64,000 bases of DNA from Thalassotalea euphylliae. Its GTDB lineage: Bacteria > Pseudomonadota > Gammaproteobacteria > Enterobacterales > Alteromonadaceae. Positions 28,593 to 40,928 of this stretch are shown in pieces (position 1 is the first letter of the stretch; every line of letters begins with the position of its first letter). Under the pieces are notes generated by a model. That model was not told where the DNA came from. It did no database searches and saw only the letters and a list, made by a program, of their open reading frames with translations. Position numbers and translations under genes: made by a program. Location: assembly GCF_003390335.1 (NCBI RefSeq), contig NZ_QUOU01000001.1, positions 1 through 64,000 of the forward strand. Direction: 5' to 3'.

Positions 28593-28818
28593 TGCTAAAC
28601 CGCCCTTGAGTTAAACTGAAATATTGTAGGTTTTATAACCTAGCGAATGGTCGCGCATTATACCCCCGTTTTTCACATTACGGAATCATCGAAAACCATC
28701 TTTTGACCGCTAAATTCCTGACCAAGCGGACAATTTTAGTATTAGACTAAAGGAGAATTTCATTAACTTTTAGGTTTGATAAGCTGGTGGAATATTCAAC
28801 GATTCAATAGAGGGCACT

Positions 28819-30447
28819 ATGAATATTTTTGAGCATGGTTTAGATCAATGTCAGGCGAACTATGTGCCACTTACGCCAATTAATTTTTTGAAACGCACTG
28901 CTGATACTTTCCCCGAAAGAATAGCGATTATTCATGGCAAGGAGCACATAAGCTACCAACGTTTTCAAATTGAGGTTAATCGCTTTGCCAGTGCATTAGT
29001 GAAACGCGGGGTGAAAAAGGGTGATACGGTTGCCGTTATGGCAGCCAATATTCCTGCGTTTATTGAAGCGCACTACGCTGTACCTATGACTGGGGCTGTG
29101 CTTAATTCCCTTAACACCCGACTTGATGCCCAAGCGCTAGCGTTTATTCTAGATCATGGAGAGTGTGATGTTTTACTGGTTGATATGGCCTACGCTGAGG
29201 TCATGAAAACGGCACTTGCGCTATCGTCTCGTCAACCTTTAGTGATTGATATTGTCGACCCTGAATGCACTCAAGCAACCGCACGAATTGGTGAACTCGA
29301 TTTTGATACTTTGCTGAATGAAGGTGACGATGTTTTTGATCTACATTTGATTACCGACGAATGGCAAGCGCTGGCGTTAAATTACACGTCTGGTACTACA
29401 GGCAATCCCAAAGGAGTGGTTTATTCGCATCGTGGAGCCTATCTTAATGCGATTGGCAATGCCTTAGTCTGGTCGTTATCCGATGTCCCCGTGTACTTGT
29501 GGACGCTACCCATGTTTCACTGCAATGGTTGGTGTTTTCCTTGGTCAATAGTTGCTGTGGGTGGCACTCAAGTGTGTTTGCGGCATGTGGAAGTTAACAG
29601 TATTGTCGCTAAGATGAACGAGCATCAGGTGAGTCATTTTTGTGGTGCGCCCATTGTCCTCAATACCATCATGAATGCTGAGTCATCACTACTGCAATCC
29701 ATTCCGCGCGGTATAAAGGTGATGACGGCTGGCGCACCACCGCCAGCAGCAGTCATTAAAGGGATGGAAACGCTTGGCTTTGAGATTACCCAGACTTACG
29801 GTTTAACCGAAGTTTACGGCCCTTGTGTGGCCAGCGAATGGAAATCGGAATGGGATGACAAAGACAGCGATGAACGCGCCGCATTAAAAGCTAGACAGGG
29901 CGTCCGATATCCCACCCAAGAAGCCGTTGATGTGCTAGACCCCGAAACCATGTTACCTGTGCCAGCGGATGCGGAAACGATTGGCGAGATCATGTTTCGT
30001 GGCAACACCACCATGAGAGGGTATTTGAAAAACGAAACGGCAACCGAACAAGCGTTTGCACATGGTTGGTTCCATTCTGGTGATCTTGCCGTCAAACATC
30101 CTGATGGTTTTATCGAAATCCGCGATCGCTCAAAAGATATCATTATTTCAGGCGGAGAAAATATCTCGTCAGTTGAACTCGAAGGCGTGTTGTACCAACA
30201 TCCGGCGATTTTAGAAGCTGCTGTTGTCGCAAGAGCGGACGACACTTGGGGCGAGTCTCCTTGTGCGTTCGTTACGCTCAAAGCTGACTATGTCTTGTCA
30301 GAGGATGAAGTCATCAGTTTCTGCCGTGAACATATGGCGCATTTCAAAGTACCGCGCAGTGTCGTGTTTAGTGAGTTGCCAAAAACGTCGACGGGAAAAA
30401 TTCAGAAATTTGTTTTACGGGAAAAGGTACGTTCGCTGTTTGGTTAG
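28819..30447 (+). CDS. AMP-forming acyl-CoA synthetase (medium-chain/AlkK-like)
   Basis: This enzyme should activate a carboxylic acid to its acyl-CoA through an acyl-adenylate. The 542-residue protein has the ANL-superfamily motifs: the P-loop-like TSGTTGNPKGVVYSHR near residue 192, the adenylate-binding QTYGLTEVYGP near residue 325, HSGDLAVKHPDGFIEIRDR, GGENISS, and the catalytic Lys region KTSTGKIQKF at the C-terminus. Overall layout and length resemble AlkK-like medium-chain ligases and the DmdB group (methylmercaptopropionate-CoA ligase); the substrate cannot be read from sequence. There is no beta-oxidation or DMSP gene nearby. A GC-rich hairpin (30469-30490) without a T-run follows. 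Confidence 0.85.
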   Translation: MNIFEHGLDQCQANYVPLTPINFLKRTADTFPERIAIIHGKEHISYQRFQIEVNRFASALVKRGVKKGDTVAVMAANIPAFIEAHYAVPMTGAVLNSLNTRLDAQALAFILDHGECDVLLVDMAYAEVMKTALALSSRQPLVIDIVDPECTQATARIGELDFDTLLNEGDDVFDLHLITDEWQALALNYTSGTTGNPKGVVYSHRGAYLNAIGNALVWSLSDVPVYLWTLPMFHCNGWCFPWSIVAVGGTQVCLRHVEVNSIVAKMNEHQVSHFCGAPIVLNTIMNAESSLLQSIPRGIKVMTAGAPPPAAVIKGMETLGFEITQTYGLTEVYGPCVASEWKSEWDDKDSDERAALKARQGVRYPTQEAVDVLDPETMLPVPADAETIGEIMFRGNTTMRGYLKNETATEQAFAHGWFHSGDLAVKHPDGFIEIRDRSKDIIISGGENISSVELEGVLYQHPAILEAAVVARADDTWGESPCAFVTLKADYVLSEDEVISFCREHMAHFKVPRSVVFSELPKTSTGKIQKFVLREKVRSLFG

Positions 30448-30550
30448 GAATTTTAGTACTGGTCAGAAAGGGCCTTTGGTTACGGCCCTGTATTCTCGTT
30501 AACAACTAGCTATAATAGCGCTCTTTATATAAACAAGAGTCCGAGTGTAA

Positions 30551-31096
30551 ATGACTTCAGCTGTAGAGGCGTTTGAAAGCGGCGGCGTTATAGCATATCC
30601 AACCGAAGCTGTGTTTGGCTTAGGTTGCGATCCCGACAACGAACAAGCTGTGCAAAAGTTATTGGCAATAAAGCAGCGTCCGATCGAAAAAGGGTTAATT
30701 TTACTGGCAAGTAATTATTCGCAATTTTTACCTTATATTGACGATAGTAAAATTCCTCAAGATAAGCGATTTGCTGTTTTATCGCGCTGGCCTGACGGCA
30801 TCACCCAAGTACTTCCTTGTTTACCTTCAACACCCGCTTGGTTAACCGGCAAGTTTTCGACACTGGCGGTTCGAATTACGAGCCAGCCAGATGTTGTTGC
30901 CTTGTGTAATAAAACGAACAAGCCAATCGTTTCTACCAGTGCAAATTTATCGGGACACCCTCCGTGTAAGACTTGGCAAGAAGTCGAGCAAGCGTTAGCT
31001 GAGCACTTGGACTATGTAATTAAAGGTGAAACCTTAGGTTTCGAGCAGCCATCGACAATTATTGATGGTTTAACTGGAGAAATATTCCGATCATGA
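30551..31096 (+). CDS. tsaC: Threonylcarbamoyl-AMP synthase TsaC
   Basis: TsaC makes threonylcarbamoyl-AMP from Thr, bicarbonate and ATP, the first step of t6A formation at tRNA position 37. The 181-residue protein has the short TsaC (YrdC-only) form. It begins VEAFESGGVIAYPTEAVFGL and contains KQRPIEKGLILLAS and the substrate-binding TKPIVSTSANLSG-like segment (NKPIVSTSANLSGHPP). Its last four bases (ATGA) overlap the start of hemF. Confidence 0.96.
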   Translation: MTSAVEAFESGGVIAYPTEAVFGLGCDPDNEQAVQKLLAIKQRPIEKGLILLASNYSQFLPYIDDSKIPQDKRFAVLSRWPDGITQVLPCLPSTPAWLTGKFSTLAVRITSQPDVVALCNKTNKPIVSTSANLSGHPPCKTWQEVEQALAEHLDYVIKGETLGFEQPSTIIDGLTGEIFRS

Positions 31097-32001
31097 GTGA
31101 TATCAACATCGACCTAGTGGTCGACTATTTTAAATCGCTACAAGACGCAATTTGTCAGGCGCTAGAACAAGCAGACGGCACGGGTCAATTTGTTGAAGAC
31201 AATTGGACGCGAGCCGAGGGAGGCGGTGGCCGCACGCGCGTGTTGACTGATGGCGCAGTAATTGAGCAGGGTGGGGTGAACTTCTCGCTTGTTGCTGGCG
31301 ACAAACTACCTCCTTCAGCGACAGCACATCGACCTGAACTTGCTGGCCGTAGTTGGCAGGCTTGTGGCGTTTCATTGGTTATCCACCCTAAAAATCCTTA
31401 TATCCCAACATCGCATGCTAATGTTCGCTTTTTTATTGCTGAAAAAGAAGGCGAGGAGCCGGTATGGTGGTTTGGTGGTGGCTTTGATTTAACGCCTTTT
31501 TATCCATTTGAAGAAGATGTATTGCACTGGCACCAAACAGCACATGATTTATGTCAACCTTTTGGTGACAGCGTTTATGCTGAGCACAAAAAGTGGTGCG
31601 ATGATTACTTTTACTTGAAACACAGAGACGAAACTCGCGGTGTTGGTGGCTTGTTCTTTGATGATCTCAACGATTGGGGCTTCGCAACGTGTTTCGATTA
31701 TGTAAAAGCGGTTGGTCAAGGCTATATCGACGCTTACACACCAATTATCGGCAAGCGCAAGGCTACACCTTATGGTGAGCGTGAGCGCCAATTCCAGTTG
31801 TATCGCCGTGGTCGCTATGTCGAATTTAACTTGGTGTTTGACCGTGGAACCTTATTTGGTTTGCAGTCTGGTGGTCGTACCGAATCGATCTTGATGTCTA
31901 TGCCACCACTGGCTCGTTGGGAGTATAACTACCAAGCCGCAGCAGGAAGTGACGAGGCTAGGCTAAATGAATTTCTCGTACCGAGAGACTGGCTAGCCTA
32001 A
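31093..32001 (+). CDS. hemF: Aerobic coproporphyrinogen III oxidase
   Basis: HemF carries out the oxygen-dependent decarboxylation of coproporphyrinogen III in haem synthesis. The 302-residue protein matches the family length and contains EGGGGRTRVL, SLVIHPKNPYIPTSHANVRF, GGGFDLTPFYPFEED, FFDDLNDWG and RGRYVEFNLVFDRGTLFGL. It overlaps tsaC by 4 bases, so the two are translationally coupled. A hairpin terminator follows. Confidence 0.98.
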   Translation: MSDINIDLVVDYFKSLQDAICQALEQADGTGQFVEDNWTRAEGGGGRTRVLTDGAVIEQGGVNFSLVAGDKLPPSATAHRPELAGRSWQACGVSLVIHPKNPYIPTSHANVRFFIAEKEGEEPVWWFGGGFDLTPFYPFEEDVLHWHQTAHDLCQPFGDSVYAEHKKWCDDYFYLKHRDETRGVGGLFFDDLNDWGFATCFDYVKAVGQGYIDAYTPIIGKRKATPYGERERQFQLYRRGRYVEFNLVFDRGTLFGLQSGGRTESILMSMPPLARWEYNYQAAAGSDEARLNEFLVPRDWLA

Positions 32002-32013
32002 AAGAACCTGCTT

Positions 32014-32058
32014 AATGTGCAGCTTAGCTTGGTAAACTAAGCTGCATTGTTCTTTTTT
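32014..32058 (+). terminator. Terminator after hemF
   Basis: TGCAGCTTAG / CTAAGCTGCA forms a 10-bp stem, followed by TTGTTCTTTTTTCTT. Confidence 0.8.
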
Positions 32059-32103
32059 CTTACTCTATTTTTCTTCCTTTCAAATTTAGCTCCCGCTGAT
32101 TTA

Positions 32104-32117
32104 TTGATTTAGATCAT
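32104..32117. promoter_or_regulatory. FNR-type box upstream of ompW
   Basis: TTGATTTAGATCAT matches the FNR/Crp-family consensus TTGATnnnnATCAA at 9 of 10 fixed positions. It lies 119 bases before the ompW ATG and after the hemF terminator. In E. coli ompW responds to oxygen through FNR, which fits. Binding is inferred. Confidence 0.55.
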
Positions 32118-32235
32118 TATTTATTCTGCTAATGGCTTTCTTTACTCGATCTGAGGGAAGAACCTTGAGGTAAATCAACTTTTGCCGACTAGGATATCAG
32201 TAGACTAGCGTCAATTATTTAAGGGGAAGACTCTC

Positions 32236-32976
32236 ATGAAAAAAAGCATTATTACTCTAGCGGTTTTATCTTCAATGACATTTGGTGCATTGGCAGCTGG
32301 TTATCAAGCTGGCGACATCGTTGTACGTGGTGGTGCAACTATGGTTGATCCAAGCAGCGATAAAGCAACAATCTTTGCTGCTGACCAAACTGTAAACTTA
32401 GGTGCAGGTCCTATTTCTGCATCTGTTGAAGATGATACACAACTAGGTTTGAACTTCGTTTACTTTCTAGATTCAAACTGGGCGTTAGAATTATTAGCAG
32501 CAACACCATTTAAACATGACATCACTGTTCATACGGGTGCAGGCTCTACTAACTTGGGTGAAACTAAGCACTTACCACCAACATTAAGTGCACTTTACTA
32601 TTTTGATACTAACTCAAACTTCAAGCCTTACGTTGGTGTTGGTATTAACTACACTATTTTCTTTGAAGAAGATTTCAACTCAGCATTACAAGGTGCTAAC
32701 AGCCCTGAAATTGTTGGCCTTGGTGAGACGCTGCTTGATGCTCCGCGTCCAAACTTAGATGTTAACGATCTAGATTTAGATAACTCACTTGGTTTGAGTG
32801 CACAAATTGGTGTTGACTACTTAATTGATGAGCACTGGTCAATCAATGCTTCAGCACGTTACATTGACATCGACACTGATGGTTCATTCACAGCGGTTGG
32901 CGGTGCAGTACCAGGTAAAGTTAGCGTAGATATTGACCCTATGGTTTACTCGCTAATGATTGGTTACAAGTTCTAA
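32236..32976 (+). CDS. ompW: OmpW family outer membrane protein
   Basis: The protein is predicted to be an eight-stranded beta-barrel porin of the outer membrane; OmpW proteins take up small hydrophobic compounds. The 246-residue precursor has a clear signal peptide (MKKSIITLAVLSSMTFGALA, cleavage before AGYQAGD), the OmpW start YQAGDIVVRGGATMVDP, and FKPYVGVGINYTIFF. It ends in the C-terminal Phe needed by the BAM machinery (LMIGYKF). A strong ribosome-binding site (AAGGGGAAG) precedes the ATG. It is monocistronic, between two terminators, with an FNR-type box upstream. Confidence 0.95.
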   Translation: MKKSIITLAVLSSMTFGALAAGYQAGDIVVRGGATMVDPSSDKATIFAADQTVNLGAGPISASVEDDTQLGLNFVYFLDSNWALELLAATPFKHDITVHTGAGSTNLGETKHLPPTLSALYYFDTNSNFKPYVGVGINYTIFFEEDFNSALQGANSPEIVGLGETLLDAPRPNLDVNDLDLDNSLGLSAQIGVDYLIDEHWSINASARYIDIDTDGSFTAVGGAVPGKVSVDIDPMVYSLMIGYKF

Positions 32977-32994
32977 TCTCTGTTGAACTTGGCT

Positions 32995-33027
32995 AGCCGC
33001 ACTTGGGTAACTAAGTGCGGCTTTTTT
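32995..33027 (+). terminator. Terminator after ompW
   Basis: AGCCGCACTT / AAGTGCGGCT followed by TTTTTTG gives a strong hairpin. Confidence 0.92.
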
Positions 33028-33158
33028 GTTTTTGAGAGCTTCTAGAGCATATATTAAATCCATTCCGCATAAGTACACACAAAAGCTACTTGTCAGCGAC
33101 TCGAAAACGTTCTTTAATGCCTGAAAACTAATGCTTGTTATCAGGAATTAACTCGCCA

Positions 33159-33980
33159 ATGGATAAATATGCCGTTTTTGGCCACCCGATCACCCAATCT
33201 AAGTCGCCCCAAATTCACCAAAAGTTCGCTGAGAGTACGCAGCAAAATATCGAATATACAGCAATAGACCCTGGACCTGATAACTTTGAAAAGGGTATTC
33301 AGCAATTCGTCGCTGCGGGTGGAAAAGGCTGCAATATCACCATGCCATTTAAACAACAAGCATATAAGCTAGCCGGGCAGCTTTCCGAACGAGCAAAACT
33401 CGCAGGTGCCGTTAATACACTTACATTCCACAGCGACGGAACAATATCTGGTGACAATACTGATGGCGCGGGTTTAGTTAATGATCTGTTAGCAAATGGC
33501 GCTAAGCTCAACAAAAAGGTGCTATTAATCGGTGCTGGTGGGGCTGCGCGCGGTGTCATTAAGCCGTTACTTGATTGCCAGCCAGAGCTTTTGATTATTG
33601 TTAATCGCACCCATGAAAAAGCAGAATTGCTTGCAGACAAGTTTCAAGCGTTTGGCAATATTCATGCATTATCTATAACTGAGTTGGCAGCGAAGCATAG
33701 CTTTGATGTGATTATCAATTCCAGCTCTACCAGTTTAACGGGGGAATTACCGCCAGTGCCCCCCAGTATTTTCTCTGCAGGGTGTTTTGCTTACGATATG
33801 GTGTACCAAGATAAACCAACCTGTTTTCTCACTTGGGCAGCAGAGCATGGTGCCACGACAATTGTTGATGGTCTTGGAATGCTAGTGGGTCAGGCTGCAG
33901 AAAGCTTTAGAGTTTGGCGCGGGGTTGAGCCGGCTAAAGAGCCTGTTTTGACTATGCTTCGAGCTGAGCTTACTAGCTAA
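33159..33980 (+). CDS. aroE: Shikimate dehydrogenase
   Basis: AroE reduces 3-dehydroshikimate to shikimate with NADPH in aromatic amino acid synthesis. The ATG at 33159 gives 273 residues, the normal length; a TTG 24 bases upstream would add an unconserved extension. Motifs are FGHPITQSKSPQIH (shikimate binding), NITMPFKQQAYKL (catalytic Lys), DNTDGAGLVNDL (catalytic Asp), and the NADP loop LLIGAGGAARGV with NRTHEKAE. It is followed 29 bases later by the DUF1488 gene, the E. coli aroE-yrdB order. Confidence 0.97.
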   Translation: MDKYAVFGHPITQSKSPQIHQKFAESTQQNIEYTAIDPGPDNFEKGIQQFVAAGGKGCNITMPFKQQAYKLAGQLSERAKLAGAVNTLTFHSDGTISGDNTDGAGLVNDLLANGAKLNKKVLLIGAGGAARGVIKPLLDCQPELLIIVNRTHEKAELLADKFQAFGNIHALSITELAAKHSFDVIINSSSTSLTGELPPVPPSIFSAGCFAYDMVYQDKPTCFLTWAAEHGATTIVDGLGMLVGQAAESFRVWRGVEPAKEPVLTMLRAELTS

Positions 33981-34009
33981 ACTCGAAGCACAAAAGGCGA
34001 ATACCTTAT

Positions 34010-34243
34010 ATGAATCAATCGATATTATTTAATGATGACTTAGCATTTAACGCTGATAAAGACTGTTGGCAAATGTCAGGGATGGTGGCAGGGCAACTGG
34101 TGACTATCTATTTTCACTCATATTCATTGTCAAAACTCGACGAGATCAGCAGCTGTACTCGTTACGATTTAGAAGAAATTGCAGAAATGTGGTTTGAAGA
34201 TAACGAGCTAGAGTCGAATGAAATACATATTAAGTTAAGCTAA
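34010..34243 (+). CDS. yrdB: DUF1488 family protein (YrdB-like)
   Basis: This is a 77-residue acidic cytoplasmic protein of the DUF1488 family, of unknown role. The family pattern is an initial beta region (MNQSILFNDDLAFNADKDCW), a middle strand, and a helical acidic C-terminus (YDLEEIAEMWFEDNELES). Its position directly after aroE and convergent with the carbonic-anhydrase-like gene matches E. coli aroE-yrdB-yrdA, which supports the name more than sequence identity does. Confidence 0.8.
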   Translation: MNQSILFNDDLAFNADKDCWQMSGMVAGQLVTIYFHSYSLSKLDEISSCTRYDLEEIAEMWFEDNELESNEIHIKLS

Positions 34244-34267
34244 CGGTAATTCATTCTTAAACCTATA

Positions 34268-34300
34268 AAAAGAAGAGAGCTAATTAAACGCTCTCTTTTA
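34268..34300. terminator. Bidirectional terminator between yrdB and yrdA
   Basis: AAGAGAGC / GCTCTCTT has T-rich sequence on both strands. The yrdA stop codon (34284-34286) lies in the loop, so the terminator overlaps the end of yrdA. Confidence 0.8.
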
Positions 34301-34826
34301 AGTAATCATCCTTTAATTCAACGTAGTTAATCGCTGACTGTTTTAGAAAAACAATTTCAGCTTCTGTTAACGGTCGTGCTTTCTTCATTGGGTTACCAAC
34401 ATATAAATAACCACTTTCTAGTGTTTTATTGGGAGGTACTAATGTGCCTGCGCCAATAAACACATCATCTTGTACCACCGCACCATCCATAATAATCGCT
34501 CCCATTCCGACAAGTATGCGATTACCTAGCTGGCAACCGTGAAGCATGCACTGATGACCTATAGTGACATCATCACCAATAACAAGTGGAAAACCTTCGG
34601 GGTTTCGGGCACTTTTTCGCGTGACATGTAAAATCGTCCCGTCTTGCACATTCGTTCTTTCACCTATGCTAATAGTATTTACATCACCGCGTGCAGCAAC
34701 CATAGGCCAAATACTGGCATCCGCTGCGATGGTAACATCACCAACTAACACTGAACTCTCATCTATATAGCAAGTACTATCAATGTTAGGGGTAACACCT
34801 TTATATGATCTGATTGATAACGGCAT
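34284..34826 (-). CDS. yrdA: Gamma-carbonic-anhydrase-like hexapeptide protein (YrdA)
   Basis: The protein is a left-handed beta-helix trimer of the gamma-carbonic-anhydrase group. The ATG at 34826 gives 180 residues (MPLSIRSYKGVTPNID...), in line with E. coli YrdA; upstream in-frame ATGs would add up to 15 unconserved residues. Hexapeptide repeats run through most of it. The three metal-ligand histidines are seen in ILHVTRKSARNPEG, TIGHQCMLHGC. Catalytic activity in this subgroup is uncertain. The gene converges on yrdB and lies immediately upstream of, and divergent from, the rRNA operon, as at E. coli rrnD. Confidence 0.93.
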   Translation of the reverse strand: MPLSIRSYKGVTPNIDSTCYIDESSVLVGDVTIAADASIWPMVAARGDVNTISIGERTNVQDGTILHVTRKSARNPEGFPLVIGDDVTIGHQCMLHGCQLGNRILVGMGAIIMDGAVVQDDVFIGAGTLVPPNKTLESGYLYVGNPMKKARPLTEAEIVFLKQSAINYVELKDDYLKESV

Positions 34827-35078
34827 GGCAAACTCGTATTTAGAAAACATATTTACCAACAATAGTAGCAAAAAAGCAAAACTAAATAAGTAGTTGCTCT
34901 TTTGAGAAGGAATTAGCCTGGATAAATTTATGTTTTTACGATTGTCTCCTAACTTAGCGTTAATGCGAGTTGGAATAGATAGATTTGGGGTAATCTAGGT
35001 GTTTTTGCTCAATAAATACGTGGTTTGTACAAAAATAAACCGAATAAATAAAAATATCAAAAAACTTTCAAAAAGGTG

Positions 35079-35106
35079 TTGACGCCCAGCTAAAAATCTC
35101 TAAAAT
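35079..35106 (+). promoter_or_regulatory. rRNA operon promoter P1
   Basis: TTGACG (35079-35084), a 16-base spacer and TAAAAT (35101-35106) are followed by a GCGC discriminator typical of stringently controlled rRNA promoters. An A/T-rich stretch at 35041-35075 could serve as an UP element. Confidence 0.8.
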
Positions 35107-35226
35107 GCGCATCCACTTCCACGGGACAGCCCAACGAAGTGTTTTGATAAGTTTAGTTAGTAAGTTTGCTAAGTAAACCGGTCAGATAACTTAGAAAAAT
35201 GAATTAAAGATTTTTTCAAAAAGTTG

Positions 35227-35254
35227 TTGACATCAAAACTAGGAAGCGTAGAAT
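35227..35254 (+). promoter_or_regulatory. rRNA operon promoter P2
   Basis: TTGACA (35227-35232), a 16-base spacer and TAGAAT (35249-35254) are followed by GCGCATCC. The arrangement and the discriminator repeat those of P1 148 bases upstream; the preceding TTTTTTCAAAAAGTTG resembles the P1 upstream sequence. Confidence 0.82.
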
Positions 35255-35365
35255 GCGCATCCGCTCTCAACGAGAGAGTAAGCGGTTTAACAACGAATGC
35301 GATTGTTAACTCGCACCGAACAAAACGTTCATCCATGAACGGTTCGGTATACCTACTTCGTGTAG

Positions 35366-35380
35366 GCATCTTTAACAATT
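35366..35380 (+). promoter_or_regulatory. rRNA leader boxA antitermination site
   Basis: GCATCTTTAACAATT closely resembles the boxA consensus TGCTCTTTAACAA. A small hairpin (CCTAC/GTAGG) lies directly before it, as boxB-like elements do. Confidence 0.75.
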
Positions 35381-35388
35381 AGTTATCA

Positions 35389-35405
35389 TGCAATTTGTGT
35401 GAGCA
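35389..35405 (+). other. 16S precursor processing stem, left arm
   Basis: TGCAATTTGTGTGAGCA pairs with TGTTCACACACATTGCA at 37143-37159 across the whole 16S gene (two non-Watson-Crick positions). This is the expected RNase III processing stem. Confidence 0.75.
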
Positions 35406-35558
35406 TTCACATGATGTTGATTTTACAAATAAGCAAACTTAGGTTTGCCAAAATTAACTCAGTGAACTCATGCAAAAACTACTTAATATATAAGTTTTAT
35501 TTGTACAGAATTCATTGAGCCGATGTCTTTCCTAACAGAAGGTCATCACAAACGATTT

Positions 35559-37115
<1,557 letters not shown>

Positions 37116-37142
37116 TCTTGACGTAGAACGCACCATGTTGAG

Positions 37143-37159
37143 TGTTCACACACATTGCA
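37143..37159 (+). other. 16S precursor processing stem, right arm
   Basis: TGTTCACACACATTGCA is complementary to the left arm at 35389-35405. Confidence 0.75.
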
Positions 37160-37248
37160 TTGATAACGATATTGAAGAAATGACCTTAACTGAGAAGTTA
37201 AAGTTAAAGGCTTATTGAGCAGTTAACTTTAGTTTCTTATTGAAACAA

Positions 37249-37263
37249 TGTTCTTTAACAATT
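37249..37263 (+). promoter_or_regulatory. Spacer boxA antitermination site
   Basis: TGTTCTTTAACAATT differs by one base from the boxA consensus within its first 13 positions and is in the expected place before the 23S gene. Confidence 0.8.
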
Positions 37264-37482
37264 TGGAAAGCTGATATATATCCCGAAATAATTAGTAACT
37301 TAATTATTTCGAATGATGATTACAGTGTCGCGCTGTAAGCATCAAACCTGAAATAAGATTTTTCCTTATCTTATTTCAATCTAATTCAAGCATACTCCAA
37401 TCATTCATTTGATTGAGTACGTGAAAATGTCAGTCATACATTAGCATCAAGGCTTGTCTCTTGATGACTTAAATAAGTAAAA

Positions 37483-37498
37483 CTATTTGGGGTTGTAT

Positions 37499-37505
<7 letters not shown>
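37483..37505 (+). other. 23S precursor processing stem, left arm
   Basis: CTATTTGGGGTTGTATGGTT (continuing AAG) pairs with 40367-40390 with one bulge, giving more than 20 base pairs at the ends of the 23S gene, the usual RNase III substrate. Confidence 0.8.
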
Positions 37506-40366
<2,861 letters not shown>

Positions 40367-40374
<8 letters not shown>

Positions 40375-40390
40375 TACAACACCCAAATGG
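40367..40390 (+). other. 23S precursor processing stem, right arm
   Basis: CTTAACCATACAAC plus ACCCAAATGG is complementary to the left arm at 37483-37505. Confidence 0.8.
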
Positions 40391-40549
40391 TTTTGACTGA
40401 CAAAACATCACGTACATGAGTACGACTTGAATTAAAATATATAGCGTCGACAAACAACTGTCATCCATGACACTTGTCGACATTAGTGCATCCATGCACG
40501 TCACAGTTTTCCAGATTGTAATTTACTGCTAAGGCAGTAAATAAAAGTT

Positions 40550-40668
40550 TCGCCTAGCGACAATAGCGTTGTAGAACCACCTGACCCCATGCCGAACTCA
40601 GAAGTGAAATGCAACTGCGCCGATGGTAGTGTGGGAGGTCCCATGTGAGAGTAGGTCATCGCTAGGCA
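40550..40668 (+). rRNA. rrf: 5S ribosomal RNA
   Basis: The roughly 119-base gene has terminal complementarity CGCCTAGCGA / TCGCTAGGC and the conserved core ACCTGACCCCATGCCGAACT, GAAGTGAAA and CGCCGATGGTAGTGTGGG. It lies 175 bases after the 23S gene. Confidence 0.97.
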
Positions 40669-40677
40669 CTTAATTTT

Positions 40678-40700
40678 AAGCCCAGTTAAAACTGGGCTTA
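40678..40700 (+). other. Hairpin between 5S and tRNA-Tyr
   Basis: AAGCCCAGT / ACTGGGCTT surrounds a 4-base loop. With no T-run after it, it is more likely a processing or pause structure than a terminator, so the tRNA is probably transcribed with the operon. Confidence 0.6.
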
Positions 40701-40710
40701 ATCCCGTTTT

Positions 40711-40795
40711 GGAGGGGTTCCCGAGTGGCCAAAGGGATCAGACTGTAAATCTGACGGCTCCGCCTTCGGTGGTTCGAATCCACCTCCCTCCACCA
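40711..40795 (+). tRNA. tyrT: tRNA-Tyr (anticodon GTA)
   Basis: This is an 85-base class II tRNA with acceptor GGAGGGG/TCCCTCC, anticodon GTA in GACTGTAAATC, a long variable arm, T-arm GGTGGTTCGAATCCACC and encoded CCA. It is the distal gene of the rrn operon, 42 bases after 5S. The gene symbol is by analogy and could differ. Confidence 0.97.
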
Positions 40796-40802
40796 TATAA
40801 AT

Positions 40803-40830
40803 AAAGCTCGACAGATGTCGGGCTTTTTTT
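40803..40830 (+). terminator. Terminator of the rrn-tRNA-Tyr operon
   Basis: AAAGCTCGACA / TGTCGGGCTTTTTTT forms a stem with one wobble pair and ends in seven T residues. Confidence 0.9.
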
Positions 40831-40928
40831 ATGCCTAAATGTAATCAGTACTTTGGATCACAAAACAAAATCTATAAAAATTCAAATCGATCCTCTTGCT
40901 AAAACTAGCGCGCAAAGCTTCGTACTGT

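Larger units (their letters stand above)
37116..37498 (+). other. 16S-23S spacer without tRNA
   Basis: The 383-base spacer contains the right arm of the 16S processing stem, a second boxA and several A/T-rich inverted repeats. No T-arm (GGTTCRAATCC) or cloverleaf is present, so this operon lacks the spacer tRNAs found in many gammaproteobacterial rrn operons. Confidence 0.85.

Noticed and set aside
30469..30490. GC-rich hairpin AGGGCC/GGCCCT after the acyl-CoA ligase gene as a terminator
   Set aside because: The stem is only 6 bp and lacks a T-run, so I do not list it as a terminator.
37116..37498. Possible tRNA-Ile, tRNA-Ala or tRNA-Glu in the 16S-23S spacer
   Set aside because: No T-arm consensus, anticodon stem or CCA end could be found in the spacer.
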